This document shows, in pieces, positions 17,329 to 26,626 of a DNA stretch of 64,000 nucleotides; position 1 is the stretch's first letter; every line of letters begins with the position of its first letter. The DNA is taken from assembly GCA_051883395.1 (NCBI GenBank), contig JBJETQ010000021.1, forward strand, positions 1 to 64,000, given 5' to 3'. The position numbers were made by a program, and so were the translations under genes. The stretch comes from HGM11368 sp051883395 (GTDB taxonomy: Bacteria > Bacillota > Clostridia > Christensenellales > UBA3700). The notes beneath the pieces are model-generated. The model was given only the letters and a program-made list of their open reading frames with translations. It was not told where the DNA came from and made no database searches.

Positions 17329-18906
17329 TTATTTGTTAAGGTCAAACTCGACGTTTTCGTCGCCGTTATACCATTTGCTTCTTAACTTGGCACGCTTGAA
17401 TATATTGCTTACACAGCTGATTTCATCCTTTGCAAACGCTATGCCGTTGGCTGTAAGAATAGGTTTGAATTTGTCCAGACGAGCCTTGAATTCTTTCCAA
17501 TTTTTGCCGTTCTGATTCCATGCCACTTCGCTCAACGCTTCCATTCTCGGATAGAGCTGGAAATTGAGTTTTTCGGGAGTAGCAATCCATTCCGTCCATA
17601 CTGCGCCTTCCACTCCCAGCACGCTCTGCTTGTGGCAAGGTTTGATACCGTCAAAATACGGCTGGAAAGAATACGTCGTTTTGAGCGGATACTGCGCATA
17701 TGGCATGTCGAAATAAAAATATTTGTGTTTGCTCAACACCACCTGACCGCCGTTGTTGAGATGATTTTTGACGTTGATATCAAGAGTTGGCACCCAATAT
17801 TGTACGACTACGCTATTGTCGAGATTTTTTCCTTCCAAAACTTCGTTCCAACCCAACAGTCGCTTGTTTTTTGTGGCAAGATACTTTTGAACCTGATTGA
17901 TAAAATAGCCTTGAAGTTGCTTTTCGTCTTTCAGTCCCTTTTCTTTCATCAGAGCCTGACAATGCGGACATGTTTTCCACTCTTCCTTCGGAGCTTCGTC
18001 GCCGCCGATATGGAAATAAGGAGCAGGAAACATCTCGCAGATTTCGTCAATAACGTCATATATAAACTGCATTGTGGTAGGTTTGCCGATACATGCGCTT
18101 CTGTTCCAATCTTTCTCCCCGATTGACAACGGATATTTGCCGCCGAAATACCACATTACTTCCACTTTCTTTTCCCGACACGCAAGGTGCGGATATGCCG
18201 CAAAAGCCGCCGCAAAGTGTGCGGGCATATCTATCTCCGGCACAATCATAATGCCACGTTTTGACGCATATTGCACAATTTCTTTGGCGTCTTCCTGCGT
18301 ATAAAATCCGCTCACGGGAGTTCCGTCGTCGTCGATAGAACGCCAGCCGTGTATGTTGGACTTTTCTCTCTTAGAGCCAATCTCGGTCAAAAGCGGATAT
18401 TTTTTGATTTCTATTCTCCACCCCTGGTCGTCGGTAAGATGCCAATGCAAAACGTTGAGCTTGTGCATTGCCATCATATCTATATACTTTTTGACAAATT
18501 CCTTGCCAAAAAAATGTCGTGATTCGTCGAGATGCAGCCCTCTCCATTCAAATTCCGGACTGTCGTCGATATGACACTTTTCCACCTTGCCGTCGCTATC
18601 CTTACAATCGGCATAGCTCATTATTCTCAGAGTCTGCAATGCGTAAAACGCACCCGAATAATCGCTTGCGTATATACTTATTCCGTCGTCTACGTCAAGA
18701 GTATAGCTTTCTTTTTTCTTAGACTTGTCGGCCTTTATGCTGAGCGTCTTTTCACCCTTGCCTATATTCATCATGCTTCCAAAATACTTATTGACAAATT
18801 CTTCAAGCCCTTCAAAGCCTTCGTCCAGTACCAGCTTCCCTATGCTCTGCAAATCAAATTCGCCTTGCTTTTGTTCGTACTTCTGTGGTTTTGGTATTAC
18901 ATTCAT
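17329..18906 (-). CDS. beta-N-acetylhexosaminidase, GH20
   Basis: A 525-residue glycoside hydrolase of family 20, which removes terminal beta-linked GlcNAc or GalNAc. An N-terminal GH20b-like domain (1-115) precedes the catalytic barrel, which has RGLHLDESRHFFG (122-134), LNVLHWHLTDDQGWR (150-164) and the catalytic pair D303-E304 in HIGGDEAPKEEW. No signal peptide is visible after the chosen start, so the enzyme may be cytoplasmic. The start at 18906 has an excellent site (GGAGGGGAG); the longer frame to 19044 runs upstream through the promoter region. It is a single gene. Together with NagA it would release and deacetylate amino sugars, from host glycans or cell wall. Confidence 0.9.
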   Translation of the reverse strand: MNVIPKPQKYEQKQGEFDLQSIGKLVLDEGFEGLEEFVNKYFGSMMNIGKGEKTLSIKADKSKKKESYTLDVDDGISIYASDYSGAFYALQTLRIMSYADCKDSDGKVEKCHIDDSPEFEWRGLHLDESRHFFGKEFVKKYIDMMAMHKLNVLHWHLTDDQGWRIEIKKYPLLTEIGSKREKSNIHGWRSIDDDGTPVSGFYTQEDAKEIVQYASKRGIMIVPEIDMPAHFAAAFAAYPHLACREKKVEVMWYFGGKYPLSIGEKDWNRSACIGKPTTMQFIYDVIDEICEMFPAPYFHIGGDEAPKEEWKTCPHCQALMKEKGLKDEKQLQGYFINQVQKYLATKNKRLLGWNEVLEGKNLDNSVVVQYWVPTLDINVKNHLNNGGQVVLSKHKYFYFDMPYAQYPLKTTYSFQPYFDGIKPCHKQSVLGVEGAVWTEWIATPEKLNFQLYPRMEALSEVAWNQNGKNWKEFKARLDKFKPILTANGIAFAKDEISCVSNIFKRAKLRSKWYNGDENVEFDLNK

Positions 18907-19036
18907 ATCTCCCCTCCGATTTTGTTGACCTATGTCGATTATCTTAGCCTGCAAAGTATAACCCCACAGCCCCGATATTGCAACAGACGCCATCTTAATA
19001 AAAGTATATACAAAATTCAAAAGCGTGTCAATAGCA

Positions 19037-19060
19037 AAAGCCACTTTTTTAAGTGGCTTT
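19037..19060 (-). terminator. intrinsic terminator of the two-component operon
   Basis: AAAGCCACTT and AAGTGGCTTT around a loop of about four bases. Read on the minus strand it lies 11 bp past the last gene of the operon (stop at 19071) and separates it from the GH20 gene. Confidence 0.75.
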
Positions 19061-19070
19061 AATAAGTGTC

Positions 19071-19490
19071 TTACTGCTTGATTTCCTGATTTTCTTCTGT
19101 CTCGGTCCGGTCTTCTCCGAGCAGCCGCTTGCTAAGTTCCAGAATCTTTTCTCCGTATTTTTTCTTCATCGCCCGAAGCAAAGATTTATGTATCAACGGC
19201 GTGCAAAGACATACCGCTACTCCGACGGCGCCGATTATTGAGCCTATCAGAATCTTTTCCCACACCATAGATACGGACATACCCGTTCCGAAAATCAGAA
19301 CTCCTACTATGCCCAGAGTTATGGCAATGGCGGTCGGACGATTTTTGACGAGCTTGTCCATTTTTATGAGATTTTGCAAATCGTCGGGAGTCTGCGCCTG
19401 TTCGTCATACTCCTTTCTTATGTTTTCCACTTGCTTTTTCTCCGCCTGTGAAAGCGAAGTATAGGTATAATTGAATTCTTTTTTATCCAT
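19071..19490 (-). CDS. two-TM membrane protein of unknown function
   Basis: A 139-residue protein with a charged helical start (EKKQVENIRKEYDEQ), two hydrophobic segments (about 51-73 and 78-97) and a Lys/Glu-rich tail after a KKKYGEKILELSKR helix. I do not recognise the family. It is the fourth and last gene of the two-component operon and overlaps the previous gene by 8 bp, so translational coupling is likely. It may be part of the response to, or the target of, the upstream kinase. Confidence 0.65.
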   Translation of the reverse strand: MDKKEFNYTYTSLSQAEKKQVENIRKEYDEQAQTPDDLQNLIKMDKLVKNRPTAIAITLGIVGVLIFGTGMSVSMVWEKILIGSIIGAVGVAVCLCTPLIHKSLLRAMKKKYGEKILELSKRLLGEDRTETEENQEIKQ

Positions 19491-20433
19491 TTTGCACTTT
19501 TCCTTGTTCCGATACTACGTGTACGGATTTTAGTAATGTATTTCTTCTTTTTTGACCCCTTACGATGATAACGATGCCTATTGTCAACACTCCAAGGCAT
19601 ACGATTGTACCCGTAATGCCGTTGTACAGCGATTGATTAACTCCGTCGTCCGTGCTGAATTGAGCCAACAGCGCCGTCTGCAAAGCTATCAGCGATACGA
19701 GTGCGTCTGTCAAAGACGCCGCCTGCATTGCTTCTACGGTCATATCGCCCTGCCTTTTTGACTTTGGCAAGTTGACTATTGCCATAGTAAGCTTGTACAC
19801 CGTATAAGCCGCATAAGCGTAAATCAACGTTCCTTCATAATGAAAAGAGTTACCTGCAAAAGTCATCAACAGCACCACTACGAACAATGCGGAGTTGAGT
19901 ACCAACAAAACTATACCGCTGTTGCGACAGGTTGTCGCTTCTTTGATTTCTACCGAAAGTTCGTCGGGGTCAATACCTATTTTTCTCTTGTGATGAACGA
20001 GTATTCCGCCACGTGTCATAGCAAGCAGAACGTAATATATAGCCAGCGCTCCATGCCACAGAGAGCCGCTTTTGAGCCAGGTGTAGCCGTTGATAAAGCC
20101 GTAACCTATGCTCATCAGAAAACTTCCTATCGCAAATATAATCTTGCGGAAGCCAAAGTCGTCCATAAACCTGCCCGTAAAAGGATGCGAGCGCAACCAG
20201 TCCTTGGTCTTCTGAATTGTACCGGGCAGATTTTTGACAAGCAGAATTATGCTGTATATCAGCCCGATCATTGCAAAGACGTAAGCGACGTATGCCCATT
20301 TTGGCAACCCTGTATCGGTTTCTTGCATATTAAGACTAATCATAGCAAGTACCGTTGCCACCACGGTTACCACGTAGACGATTATCCGCACTACTACGGG
20401 CGGTCTATAAAATTTATTGCGTTTATCACTCAT
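19483..20433 (-). CDS. polytopic membrane protein of unknown function
   Basis: A 316-residue protein with seven or eight hydrophobic segments separated by short charged loops. The loop between segments two and three (KTKDWLRSHPFTGRFMDDFGFRK) is the longest. I do not recognise the family. It overlaps the kinase gene upstream and the small membrane protein gene downstream by 8 bp each. The tight overlaps suggest fixed stoichiometry; a sensory partner of the small kinase or an output transporter are both possible. Confidence 0.68.
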   Translation of the reverse strand: MSDKRNKFYRPPVVVRIIVYVVTVVATVLAMISLNMQETDTGLPKWAYVAYVFAMIGLIYSIILLVKNLPGTIQKTKDWLRSHPFTGRFMDDFGFRKIIFAIGSFLMSIGYGFINGYTWLKSGSLWHGALAIYYVLLAMTRGGILVHHKRKIGIDPDELSVEIKEATTCRNSGIVLLVLNSALFVVVLLMTFAGNSFHYEGTLIYAYAAYTVYKLTMAIVNLPKSKRQGDMTVEAMQAASLTDALVSLIALQTALLAQFSTDDGVNQSLYNGITGTIVCLGVLTIGIVIIVRGQKRRNTLLKSVHVVSEQGKVQNG

Positions 20434-21451
20434 TGACTACACCTTTCAGCACAACCGTAAAGGTCGTGCCGACGTTTTCCTGAGAACTTACGGAAATCTT
20501 TCCGCCCACAAGGTCTATTACCTGTTTTACCATAGCCAGCCCCAATCCGTTGCCTTTTGCAGAGTGCGATTTGTCGCATTGATAAAACTTATCAAATATT
20601 CTTTCACCGTTTTCGGGAGCGATGCCGCAACCGCTGTCGATTATTTTGACGACTGCGCAATCTCCGCTTCTGCCCAATTTGATTTTGACAAAACCTTTGT
20701 CTGTAAATTTGACTGCGTTGGACAAAAGATTGTTCCACACCAATTCCAACAAGTTCTCGTTGCTTATTATGGACAATTCCTGCAAATCACATTCCAGTTG
20801 CAGTCCTTTATCGGATATGGCGGGTTCATATGCTGCTACTATTTCGGCAATCTGGTCGGTAAGGTCAAATTTTTTGAGTTCTATCTCCAACTCCTGATGT
20901 TCCAGCTTATTGAGCTTCAACACGTTGTTTACAAGGTCCGCCATCTTATCCGCTGCCTGAATAAGTTTTTCGGAGTATTGTTTTCTTTCTTCGGGAGACA
21001 AATCGCTGCTGCCCAACCATTTGGCGTATGCCGATATTACCGACAGCGGCGTTTTCATCTCGTGCGATACGTTGGATACAAAGTCGCTGTTGAGCATTGC
21101 CGACTGTTTCAATTCTCTTGCCATGGTATTGATTTTGTCGCTTATTTCGTCAAACTCGTTGTTCCACCGACTTAGCTCTATCTGCTGGTCAAAATCTCCT
21201 TGTGCGATTTTGGTCGTGGCGTTCAATATCTTTTCGACGGGCTTGTCCACCATCTTTCTTCGTCTTATTGCGTCTAATGCCGCACAAATTGCCGACAACA
21301 ATACGATAACCGCCAACATTATCAACGATATCCACTTTTTTTCCTGTGTTCGTTGGGCAACGGCGTCGTAGGCAAGTACCGCCGTCTCGATAACTATCGT
21401 CGTCCAGACAAAGAACGCAAAAATGCCCATCAGTCCTTTTCTTTTTTTCAT
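20426..21451 (-). CDS. sensor histidine kinase, intramembrane-sensing layout
   Basis: A 341-residue kinase. Two transmembrane segments (about 8-28 and 42-61) enclose only some 13 outside residues, so it probably senses something in or at the membrane, or through the partner membrane protein. A HAMP-like segment follows (PVEKILNATTKIAQGDF), then the H box SHEMKTPLSVI, N box NLLSNAVKFT, G1 DSGCGIAPE and G2 GNGLGLAM. All catalytic boxes are intact. It overlaps the regulator gene by 4 bp. Confidence 0.9.
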   Translation of the reverse strand: MKKRKGLMGIFAFFVWTTIVIETAVLAYDAVAQRTQEKKWISLIMLAVIVLLSAICAALDAIRRRKMVDKPVEKILNATTKIAQGDFDQQIELSRWNNEFDEISDKINTMARELKQSAMLNSDFVSNVSHEMKTPLSVISAYAKWLGSSDLSPEERKQYSEKLIQAADKMADLVNNVLKLNKLEHQELEIELKKFDLTDQIAEIVAAYEPAISDKGLQLECDLQELSIISNENLLELVWNNLLSNAVKFTDKGFVKIKLGRSGDCAVVKIIDSGCGIAPENGERIFDKFYQCDKSHSAKGNGLGLAMVKQVIDLVGGKISVSSQENVGTTFTVVLKGVVNE

Positions 21452-22119
21452 TTAAGCACCGCCTTGTATCCCAAGCCGTGTACGGTCGCAATTTCAAAGC
21501 CAGTACACTTTGCAGTCTTTTCTCTGAGCTTTGCCATATACACGTCAACCGTTCTTGACGTTGCGGAACTGTCATAATCCCAAAATTCGTCCATCAGGGC
21601 GGAACGGGTAAAGGTCTTTTTTGGATAAGAAAGCATTTTGAACAACAAATCGAATTCTCTCACCGTCAGCGCTATTTCTTTGCCGTCAATCCACGCCGAC
21701 CTTTCTTCGATATTCATACAGAAGTTGCCTACGACAAGTTCTTTTTTGTTGTCAATACTTGCCCTGCGCAATACCGCCTGAATTTTCATTATCAACTCGT
21801 CCATATCAAAAGGCTTGGTAACGTAATCGTCTATTCCGATATTATATCCCAACATCTTAGACGGCTTGTCGTCCTTGGCGGACATAAAAATCACAGGCGT
21901 AGTCTTGTCGGTTCTTCTTATGGTTTCCGCCAGCTTGAATCCATCCAATTTAGGCATCATTATATCGGTCAGAAGCATGTCGTACTTGCTTCTTTCCCAC
22001 TCGTCCAAAGCTTCTTGTCCGTCCAAACACGATTTGACGTCAAAGCCGAAATTTCTCAGGCTGAGCGTAACGTACAAATTCAGGTCCTTATCGTCTTCTG
22101 CTACGAGTATTTTGCTCAT
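21448..22119 (-). CDS. OmpR/PhoB-family response regulator
   Basis: A 223-residue regulator with an N-terminal receiver (EDDKD at 8-12, phospho-acceptor Asp in LLTDIMMPKLDG, Lys in VTKPF) and a C-terminal winged helix (about 125-223, ending in TVHGLGYKAVLK). It is the first gene of the operon, with AAGGAAGGTG before the start. It most likely controls its own operon; the DNA site is not evident. Confidence 0.93.
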   Translation of the reverse strand: MSKILVAEDDKDLNLYVTLSLRNFGFDVKSCLDGQEALDEWERSKYDMLLTDIMMPKLDGFKLAETIRRTDKTTPVIFMSAKDDKPSKMLGYNIGIDDYVTKPFDMDELIMKIQAVLRRASIDNKKELVVGNFCMNIEERSAWIDGKEIALTVREFDLLFKMLSYPKKTFTRSALMDEFWDYDSSATSRTVDVYMAKLREKTAKCTGFEIATVHGLGYKAVLK

Positions 22120-22340
22120 AATACACCTTCCTTTTAGTTTATCATATCATCTTTCTCTCATTCTTTGGTTGCTATTTTGTTAAAATAATGTAAAATCGCC
22201 GTTTATTTTTTTGTCCGATACCTATCTTTGGTCAATTTCATACCTAAAACCTGTAATAACTCCCGTCGTTGCTTTTATTCTTGCCAGACGATTTGCCCCT
22301 GCCTGCACCCAAACTCAAATATTTTTTTAGTTGACAACCT

Positions 22341-22369
22341 TTGTCTGCTATTTTGTGCTATATTATAAT
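22341..22369 (+). promoter_or_regulatory. promoter of the SprT-like gene
   Basis: TTGTCT (22341-22346), 17-bp spacer, TATAAT (22364-22369), with the AAGGAG ribosome site at 22374-22379 very close behind, giving a short leader. Confidence 0.65.
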
Positions 22370-22386
22370 AGATAAGGAGCTAAACA

Positions 22387-22947
22387 ATGAAAAGGGAATG
22401 TACCGACCCGGCAACTCTTGCCATATTTGAAGAAGTTAAAGAGAGAGCAAAAGAACTCTATCCGCATTATTTTGTGGACAGCTCTTATACGCTTTACGTT
22501 ACGGATTCGAAAAGCGACCTTGGCTTCTGCATAACAAAACGTCTGGTAAACTATCAGGCATTGCAACATGCAACCAACCGTCCAAAACGCTATATTGTAG
22601 AAATTATGATTAGTAAATACATCATCGGCACTCCTTGTTTAAGAAGAACTATCGTCCATGAATTCGGACACGCTGTAACCGACAACAGTCTTCATGACCA
22701 AAAATGGCAAAGACGTGCCAATAAAATAGGCGAAAAATGGGGAATAACGGTCAGCGAAATTGCTTCTCATGAAGATTCTCAGATATTTAAAGCCAATTTA
22801 CCCCAACCAAAATACGTCATTGTCTGTCCAAACTGCGGAAATACGGCATATAGATATAGACGTTCAAAAATCGTAAGCAACCCGGACCGCTATCTTTGTG
22901 CAAAATGCAAAAGCAAAATAAAAGTTATGATAAACGACGGGAAATAA
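22387..22947 (+). CDS. SprT-like zinc metallopeptidase
   Basis: A 186-residue protein with HEFGHAV (zinc-binding HExxH) at about residues 98-104 and a C-terminal zinc ribbon of two CxxC pairs (CPNC, CAKC). This is the SprT-like fold (SprT/YabK relatives, similar to the Spartan protease domain). Targets of the bacterial proteins are largely unknown. The gene has its own promoter and a good ribosome site and is followed by a very short reading frame. Confidence 0.8.
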   Translation: MKRECTDPATLAIFEEVKERAKELYPHYFVDSSYTLYVTDSKSDLGFCITKRLVNYQALQHATNRPKRYIVEIMISKYIIGTPCLRRTIVHEFGHAVTDNSLHDQKWQRRANKIGEKWGITVSEIASHEDSQIFKANLPQPKYVIVCPNCGNTAYRYRRSKIVSNPDRYLCAKCKSKIKVMINDGK

Positions 22948-22953
22948 ACTCTT

Positions 22954-23133
22954 ATGACAGATAAGGAAATAGAACGTGAACAACGACTCAAAGAAAGCAA
23001 ACGGCTATATAGAAAGCGTGTCAGATTGGCCAGACAAATAAAGCGAGAAAAGCGCTCTCCTTTGCCGTGGAAAGAAATGTTACTCGTCGCCCTATTGACT
23101 ACCAAGCCCGAAAGTAAAGCCGATAAATTCTAA
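22954..23133 (+). CDS. possible small basic protein, 59 residues
   Basis: A 59-residue reading frame begins 6 bp after the SprT-like stop and ends 21 bp before a terminator, which makes cotranscription certain if the upstream gene is read through. The product is very basic and helical in its first 35 residues (KRLYRKRVRLARQIKREKR) with a short hydrophobic patch (MLLVALLTT). No clear ribosome site is seen; coupling to the upstream stop is possible. I recognise no family. Confidence 0.4.
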   Translation: MTDKEIEREQRLKESKRLYRKRVRLARQIKREKRSPLPWKEMLLVALLTTKPESKADKF

Positions 23134-23154
23134 TTGTCCATTGGATATAAAGTC

Positions 23155-23182
23155 AAAAAAGTCGATACGTATCGACTTTTTT
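23155..23182 (+). terminator. palindromic terminator with GTCGATACGTATCGAC core
   Basis: A 16-bp perfect palindrome flanked by six A and six T, so it can terminate on both strands. It ends the SprT-like transcription unit. The core motif recurs at several places in the window. Confidence 0.75.
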
Positions 23183-23220
23183 AGTTTTTCTTTGACGGTT
23201 CAGGTGCAAGCAAGACAAAG

Positions 23221-23289
23221 AAAAAGGCAACTTTATCGAAACGAGCGTACTTGACGTGCGTGAGCAAGAAAAGTTGCCTATCTTTTTTT
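23221..23289. repeat. long hairpin, family H1, copy 1
   Basis: The outer stem GGCAACTTT / AAAGTTGCC encloses about 35 bases with the inner inverted repeat GAGCGTACTTGACGTGCGTGAGC, written here in two parts: GAGCGTAC and GTGCGTGAGC. It is followed by TCTTTTTTTA, so it works as a plus-strand terminator. Its inner part matches, in the opposite orientation, the element at 54937-54970. Confidence 0.7.
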
Positions 23290-23344
23290 ATTTAGTCGCT
23301 ATGTCGTAGCCATCTTGCGTCATAGGTGCGAGTTAGGCGAGAAA

Positions 23345-23404
23345 AGCGGAGTTTTTGCGACAGGAGCGTACTTGAATGTACGTAACTGAGCAAAAATCTC
23401 CGCT
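23345..23404. repeat. long hairpin, family H2, copy 1; likely adhE terminator
   Basis: AGCGGAGTTTTTGC pairs with GCAAAAATCTCCGCT (one bulge) around a central inverted repeat GCGTAC/GTACGT. It lies 37 bp beyond the adhE stop on the minus strand. The same element, inverted, occurs at 54808-54867. Confidence 0.7.
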
Positions 23405-23440
23405 CGACACAGTATTACGACGTATATCCGCCGTCAAAAA

Positions 23441-26193
23441 TTATTTGCCGTAGTAAGCATTAAGATACATCTGCTTAATCTCACTCATAAGCGGATATCT
23501 TGGGTTGGCGCCGGTGCATTGGTCGTCGAAGGCGTCTTCTACCATCTGGTCAAGGGTGGTAAGGAACTTCTCTTCGTCGACTCCTGCGTCTTTGATGGTC
23601 TTAGGCAAACCTATTTTTTCTTTGAGCTGGTCAATTGCAACAATCAAAGCTTCAACCTTTTCTGCGTCGGTATCGCCTTTGAGACCGAGAGCCGTTGCAA
23701 CGTCCGCATATCTCTTGGTGCATTGTGGATATTTGTATTGTGGGAAGGTACCCATCTTGACAGGATTGTCGTTGGCGTTGTATCTGATAACTTCGTCTAT
23801 CATCAAAGCATTTGCAACGCCGTGTGGCAAATGGTGATAACTACCCAGTTTGTGCGCCATAGAGTGGCAAACGCCCAGGAATGCGTTGGCAAAAGCCATA
23901 CCTGCCATGGTGGAAGCGTTAGCCATACCTTCTCTTGCTTCTGCGTCGTGTCCGCCCAGTTCGTAAGCTCTTGGCAAATACTTGAAGATATTTTTGATGG
24001 CTTCGAGTGCGATGCCGTTGGTATATTCGGTAGCCAACATAGAAGCGGTTGCTTCGAGAGCGTGCGTAAGTGCGTCGATACCCGAAGCGCTGGTAAGTCC
24101 CTTAGGAATATTCATCATCAAATCTGCGTCTACGATGGACATCTTAGGCAACAATTCGTAATCGGCAAGCGGATATTTGGTGCCGGTAGACTCGTCGGTA
24201 ATAACGGCAAACGGAGTAACTTCACTACCCGTACCTGCCGTAGTAGGAATAGCTATGAAGTAAGCCTTGTCGCCCATGTGTGGAAAGCGATATACTCTCT
24301 TACGAATATCCATAAATCTCATTGCAAGATCCTGGAAGTCAACTTCCGGATGTTCGTACATTGTCCACATGATTTTGCCTGCGTCCATTGCGCTACCGCC
24401 ACCGATGGCGATAATGGTGTCAGGCTCGAATTCTGCCATCGCCTTAGCGCCTTCTTTTGCACAAGCAAGAGTTGGGTCAGGGGCAACGTTGAAGAAGGTA
24501 GTATGTCTGATTCCCATAGCGTCGAGCTGGTCGGTGATAGCTTTGGTAAATCCGCTCTTATAAAGGAATGTATCAGTAACGATAAACGCCTTCTTTTTGT
24601 TCATAACTTCTTTGAGTTCTCTCAAAGCAACTCCCAGACAACCTCTCTTGAAATACACCTTTTCAGGCGCTCTGAACCACAACATATTTTCTTTTCTCTC
24701 CGCAATAGTTTTGATGTTGAGCAGGTGCTTTACACCTACGTTTTCGCTCACGCTGTTTCCGCCCCAGCTTCCGCAACCAAGCGTCAGGGAAGGAGCGAGC
24801 ATAAAGTTGTAAATGTCGCCTATACCGCCTTGCGCAGAAGGGGTATTGATGAGCTGACGGCAAGTCTTCATTCTCTGCGACCATACGGCAATTTTGTCCT
24901 TGCCCGTCTCTACGTTGATATACAAAGAAGAAGTGTGTCCCAGTCCGCCGTCTTCTACAAGTCTGGAAGCCTTGTTGAGAGCGTCTTCAAAGTTCTCCGC
25001 CTTGTACATAGCGAGTACAGGGCTAAGCTTTTCGTGGGCAAATTCTTCTTCAAGTTCTACGCTCTCCACTTCTCCCACAAGCACTTTGCTGCCTTCCGGT
25101 GCGTCAAAACCTGCAAGATTGGCTATTGTGCAGGCGCTTTGTCCTACGATTCTTGCGTTGAGTGCGCCGTTGATAAGAATAGTCTTTCTCACTTTGTCGG
25201 TTTCTTCCGGGCTAAGGAAATATGCGCCCCTTGCCTGCATCTCCGCCTTAAACTCGTCGTAAATCTCTTTGGCAACTATGCAAGATTGCTCCGATGCGCA
25301 AATCATACCGTTGTCGAAGGTCTTNNNNNNNNNNNNNNNNNNNNNNNNNNNNNNNNNNNNNNNNNNNNNNNNNNNNNNNNNNNNNNNNNNNNNNNNNNNN
25401 NNNNNNNNNNNNNNNNNNNNNNNNTGGCAACTATGCAAGATTGCTCCGATGCGCAAATCATACCGTTGTCGAAGGTCTTGGAATGAAGTATCGAATAAGC
25501 AGCCGTCTTGATGTCTGCCGAAGCGTCAACAATTGCAGGAGTGTTGCCTGCGCCTACGCCGACGGCAGGTTTTCCGCTGCTATAAGCCGCCTTGACCATG
25601 CCGGGACCGCCCGTAGCCAGAATTACGTCGGCTTCTTTCATTACCATTGCGCTGAGCGGAACGCTAGGCTCGTCTATCCAACCTATTATGCCTTCCGGTG
25701 CGCCCGCCTTGACCGCTGCGTCAAGCACAATTCTGGCAGCTTCGATGGTACTTTTCTTGGCTCTTGGGTGTGGCGAAATAATCAGTCCGTTGCGAGTTTT
25801 GAGTGCAAGCAACGACTTGAATATTGCCGTAGAAGTAGGGTTGGTAGTAGGTACGATAGCCGCAACCACGCCCACAGGCTCAACAACCTTGATGATGCCA
25901 AAGCCTTCGTTTCTCTCTATCACACCGCAAGTTACGGTGTCTTTGTAAGTGTTGTAGATGTATTCGGAAGCGTAGTGATTTTTGATAACCTTGTCTTCCA
26001 CAATACCCATTCCGGTTTCTTCAACCGCCATTTTTGCAAGCGGAATTCTCGCTTTGTTGGCAGCCATAGCCGCTTCAAAGAAGATTTTGTCTACTTGCTC
26101 TTGTGTAAACGTTGCAAACTGTGCTTGTGCCTTACGAAGTTGGTCGAGTCTAGTCAACAACGTTTGCTCGTCATTTACATACGTAATTGCCAT
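23441..26193 (-). CDS. adhE: bifunctional acetaldehyde-CoA/alcohol dehydrogenase, interrupted by a scaffold gap
   Basis: AdhE reduces acetyl-CoA to acetaldehyde and then to ethanol, regenerating NAD+ during fermentation. The N-terminal aldehyde dehydrogenase half has the catalytic Cys in MICASEQS; the C-terminal iron alcohol dehydrogenase half has GGGSAMDAGK and HxxxH-type HSMAHKLGSYHHLPHG. The reading frame appears broken by 100 N, but the same 55 bases stand on both sides. Removing one copy and the N (155 nt) leaves exactly 2598 nt, 865 residues plus stop, a normal AdhE length and one continuous frame. So the gene is intact in the organism. A Rex-like operator and a consensus promoter lie upstream. 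Confidence 0.95.
25270..25479. other. assembly artefact: 55-bp duplication around 100 N
   Basis: Positions 25270-25324 and 25425-25479 are identical and flank exactly 100 N. Two contig ends overlapping by one assembly k-mer length were joined as a scaffold without being merged. Downstream coordinates in the true genome would be 155 lower. Confidence 0.95.
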
Positions 26194-26296
26194 TTTTATA
26201 TCTCCTAAAAATTGATTTCTTTATTGTCGGGCATAGCCCGTCAGATTGCCTGCCGACCCAAACGAAAGTCCAGCATTTTTCGGTATTTTTACCAAC

Positions 26297-26314
26297 TTGT
26301 TATATTTTTAACAA
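26297..26314. promoter_or_regulatory. Rex-like operator of adhE
   Basis: TTGTTATATTTTTAACAA: inverted arms TTGTTA and TAACAA, one base per arm away from the clostridial Rex consensus TTGTTAANNNNTTAACAA. It begins about 14 bp after the -10 element of the adhE promoter, so bound Rex would cover the initially transcribed region. Rex senses the NADH/NAD+ ratio and commonly represses adhE. Confidence 0.75.
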
Positions 26315-26327
26315 TCTTTGCACGATT

Positions 26328-26356
26328 ATTATATGCCTATAATACGTGTGTGTCAA
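26328..26356 (-). promoter_or_regulatory. adhE: consensus promoter of adhE
   Basis: On the minus strand TTGACA (26351-26356), 17-bp spacer, TATAAT (26328-26333): a perfect sigma-A promoter. The leader to the start codon is about 130 nt and contains the Rex-like site. Confidence 0.85.
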
Positions 26357-26586
26357 CTAAAAAAATAAATTTGTGCAAATTTTGATAACTTCACCACTTA
26401 ATTATTATTAAATGTTATTTTTATTAATAAATAATCAAAATTTTTCTTATTTTTCGATATATTATACAAAATAATATTTCCAATATTTATATATTTTATT
26501 GGCTCATGTACTACCGCCGCCATTTTGAATAAACTATATATCAATCTGCGGCTTTTTACTGAAAAAATAATTCAATTTTTCAAATA
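26357..26586. other. AT-rich intergenic stretch
   Basis: Upstream of the adhE promoter. Very AT-rich with several short T and A runs; I see no gene and no further named site. Confidence 0.6.
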
Positions 26587-26613
26587 AAAAAAGGGGCTTT
26601 TGCCCCTTTTTAT
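26587..26613 (-). terminator. intrinsic terminator of the glycerol operon
   Basis: AAAAGGGGC, loop TTTT, GCCCCTTTT, with A and T runs on both sides. It lies 14 bp past the glpK stop and could stop transcription in either direction. Confidence 0.88.
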
Positions 26614-26626
26614 CATAAAAGTCATT

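Noticed and set aside
23519..25486. 655-codon plus-strand frame
   Set aside because: Antisense to adhE, crossing the N gap; no recognisable protein and no ribosome site.
25303..26193. adhE considered as two partial genes or a pseudogene
   Set aside because: The duplicated 55 bp and 100 N explain the break, and the merged frame is intact.
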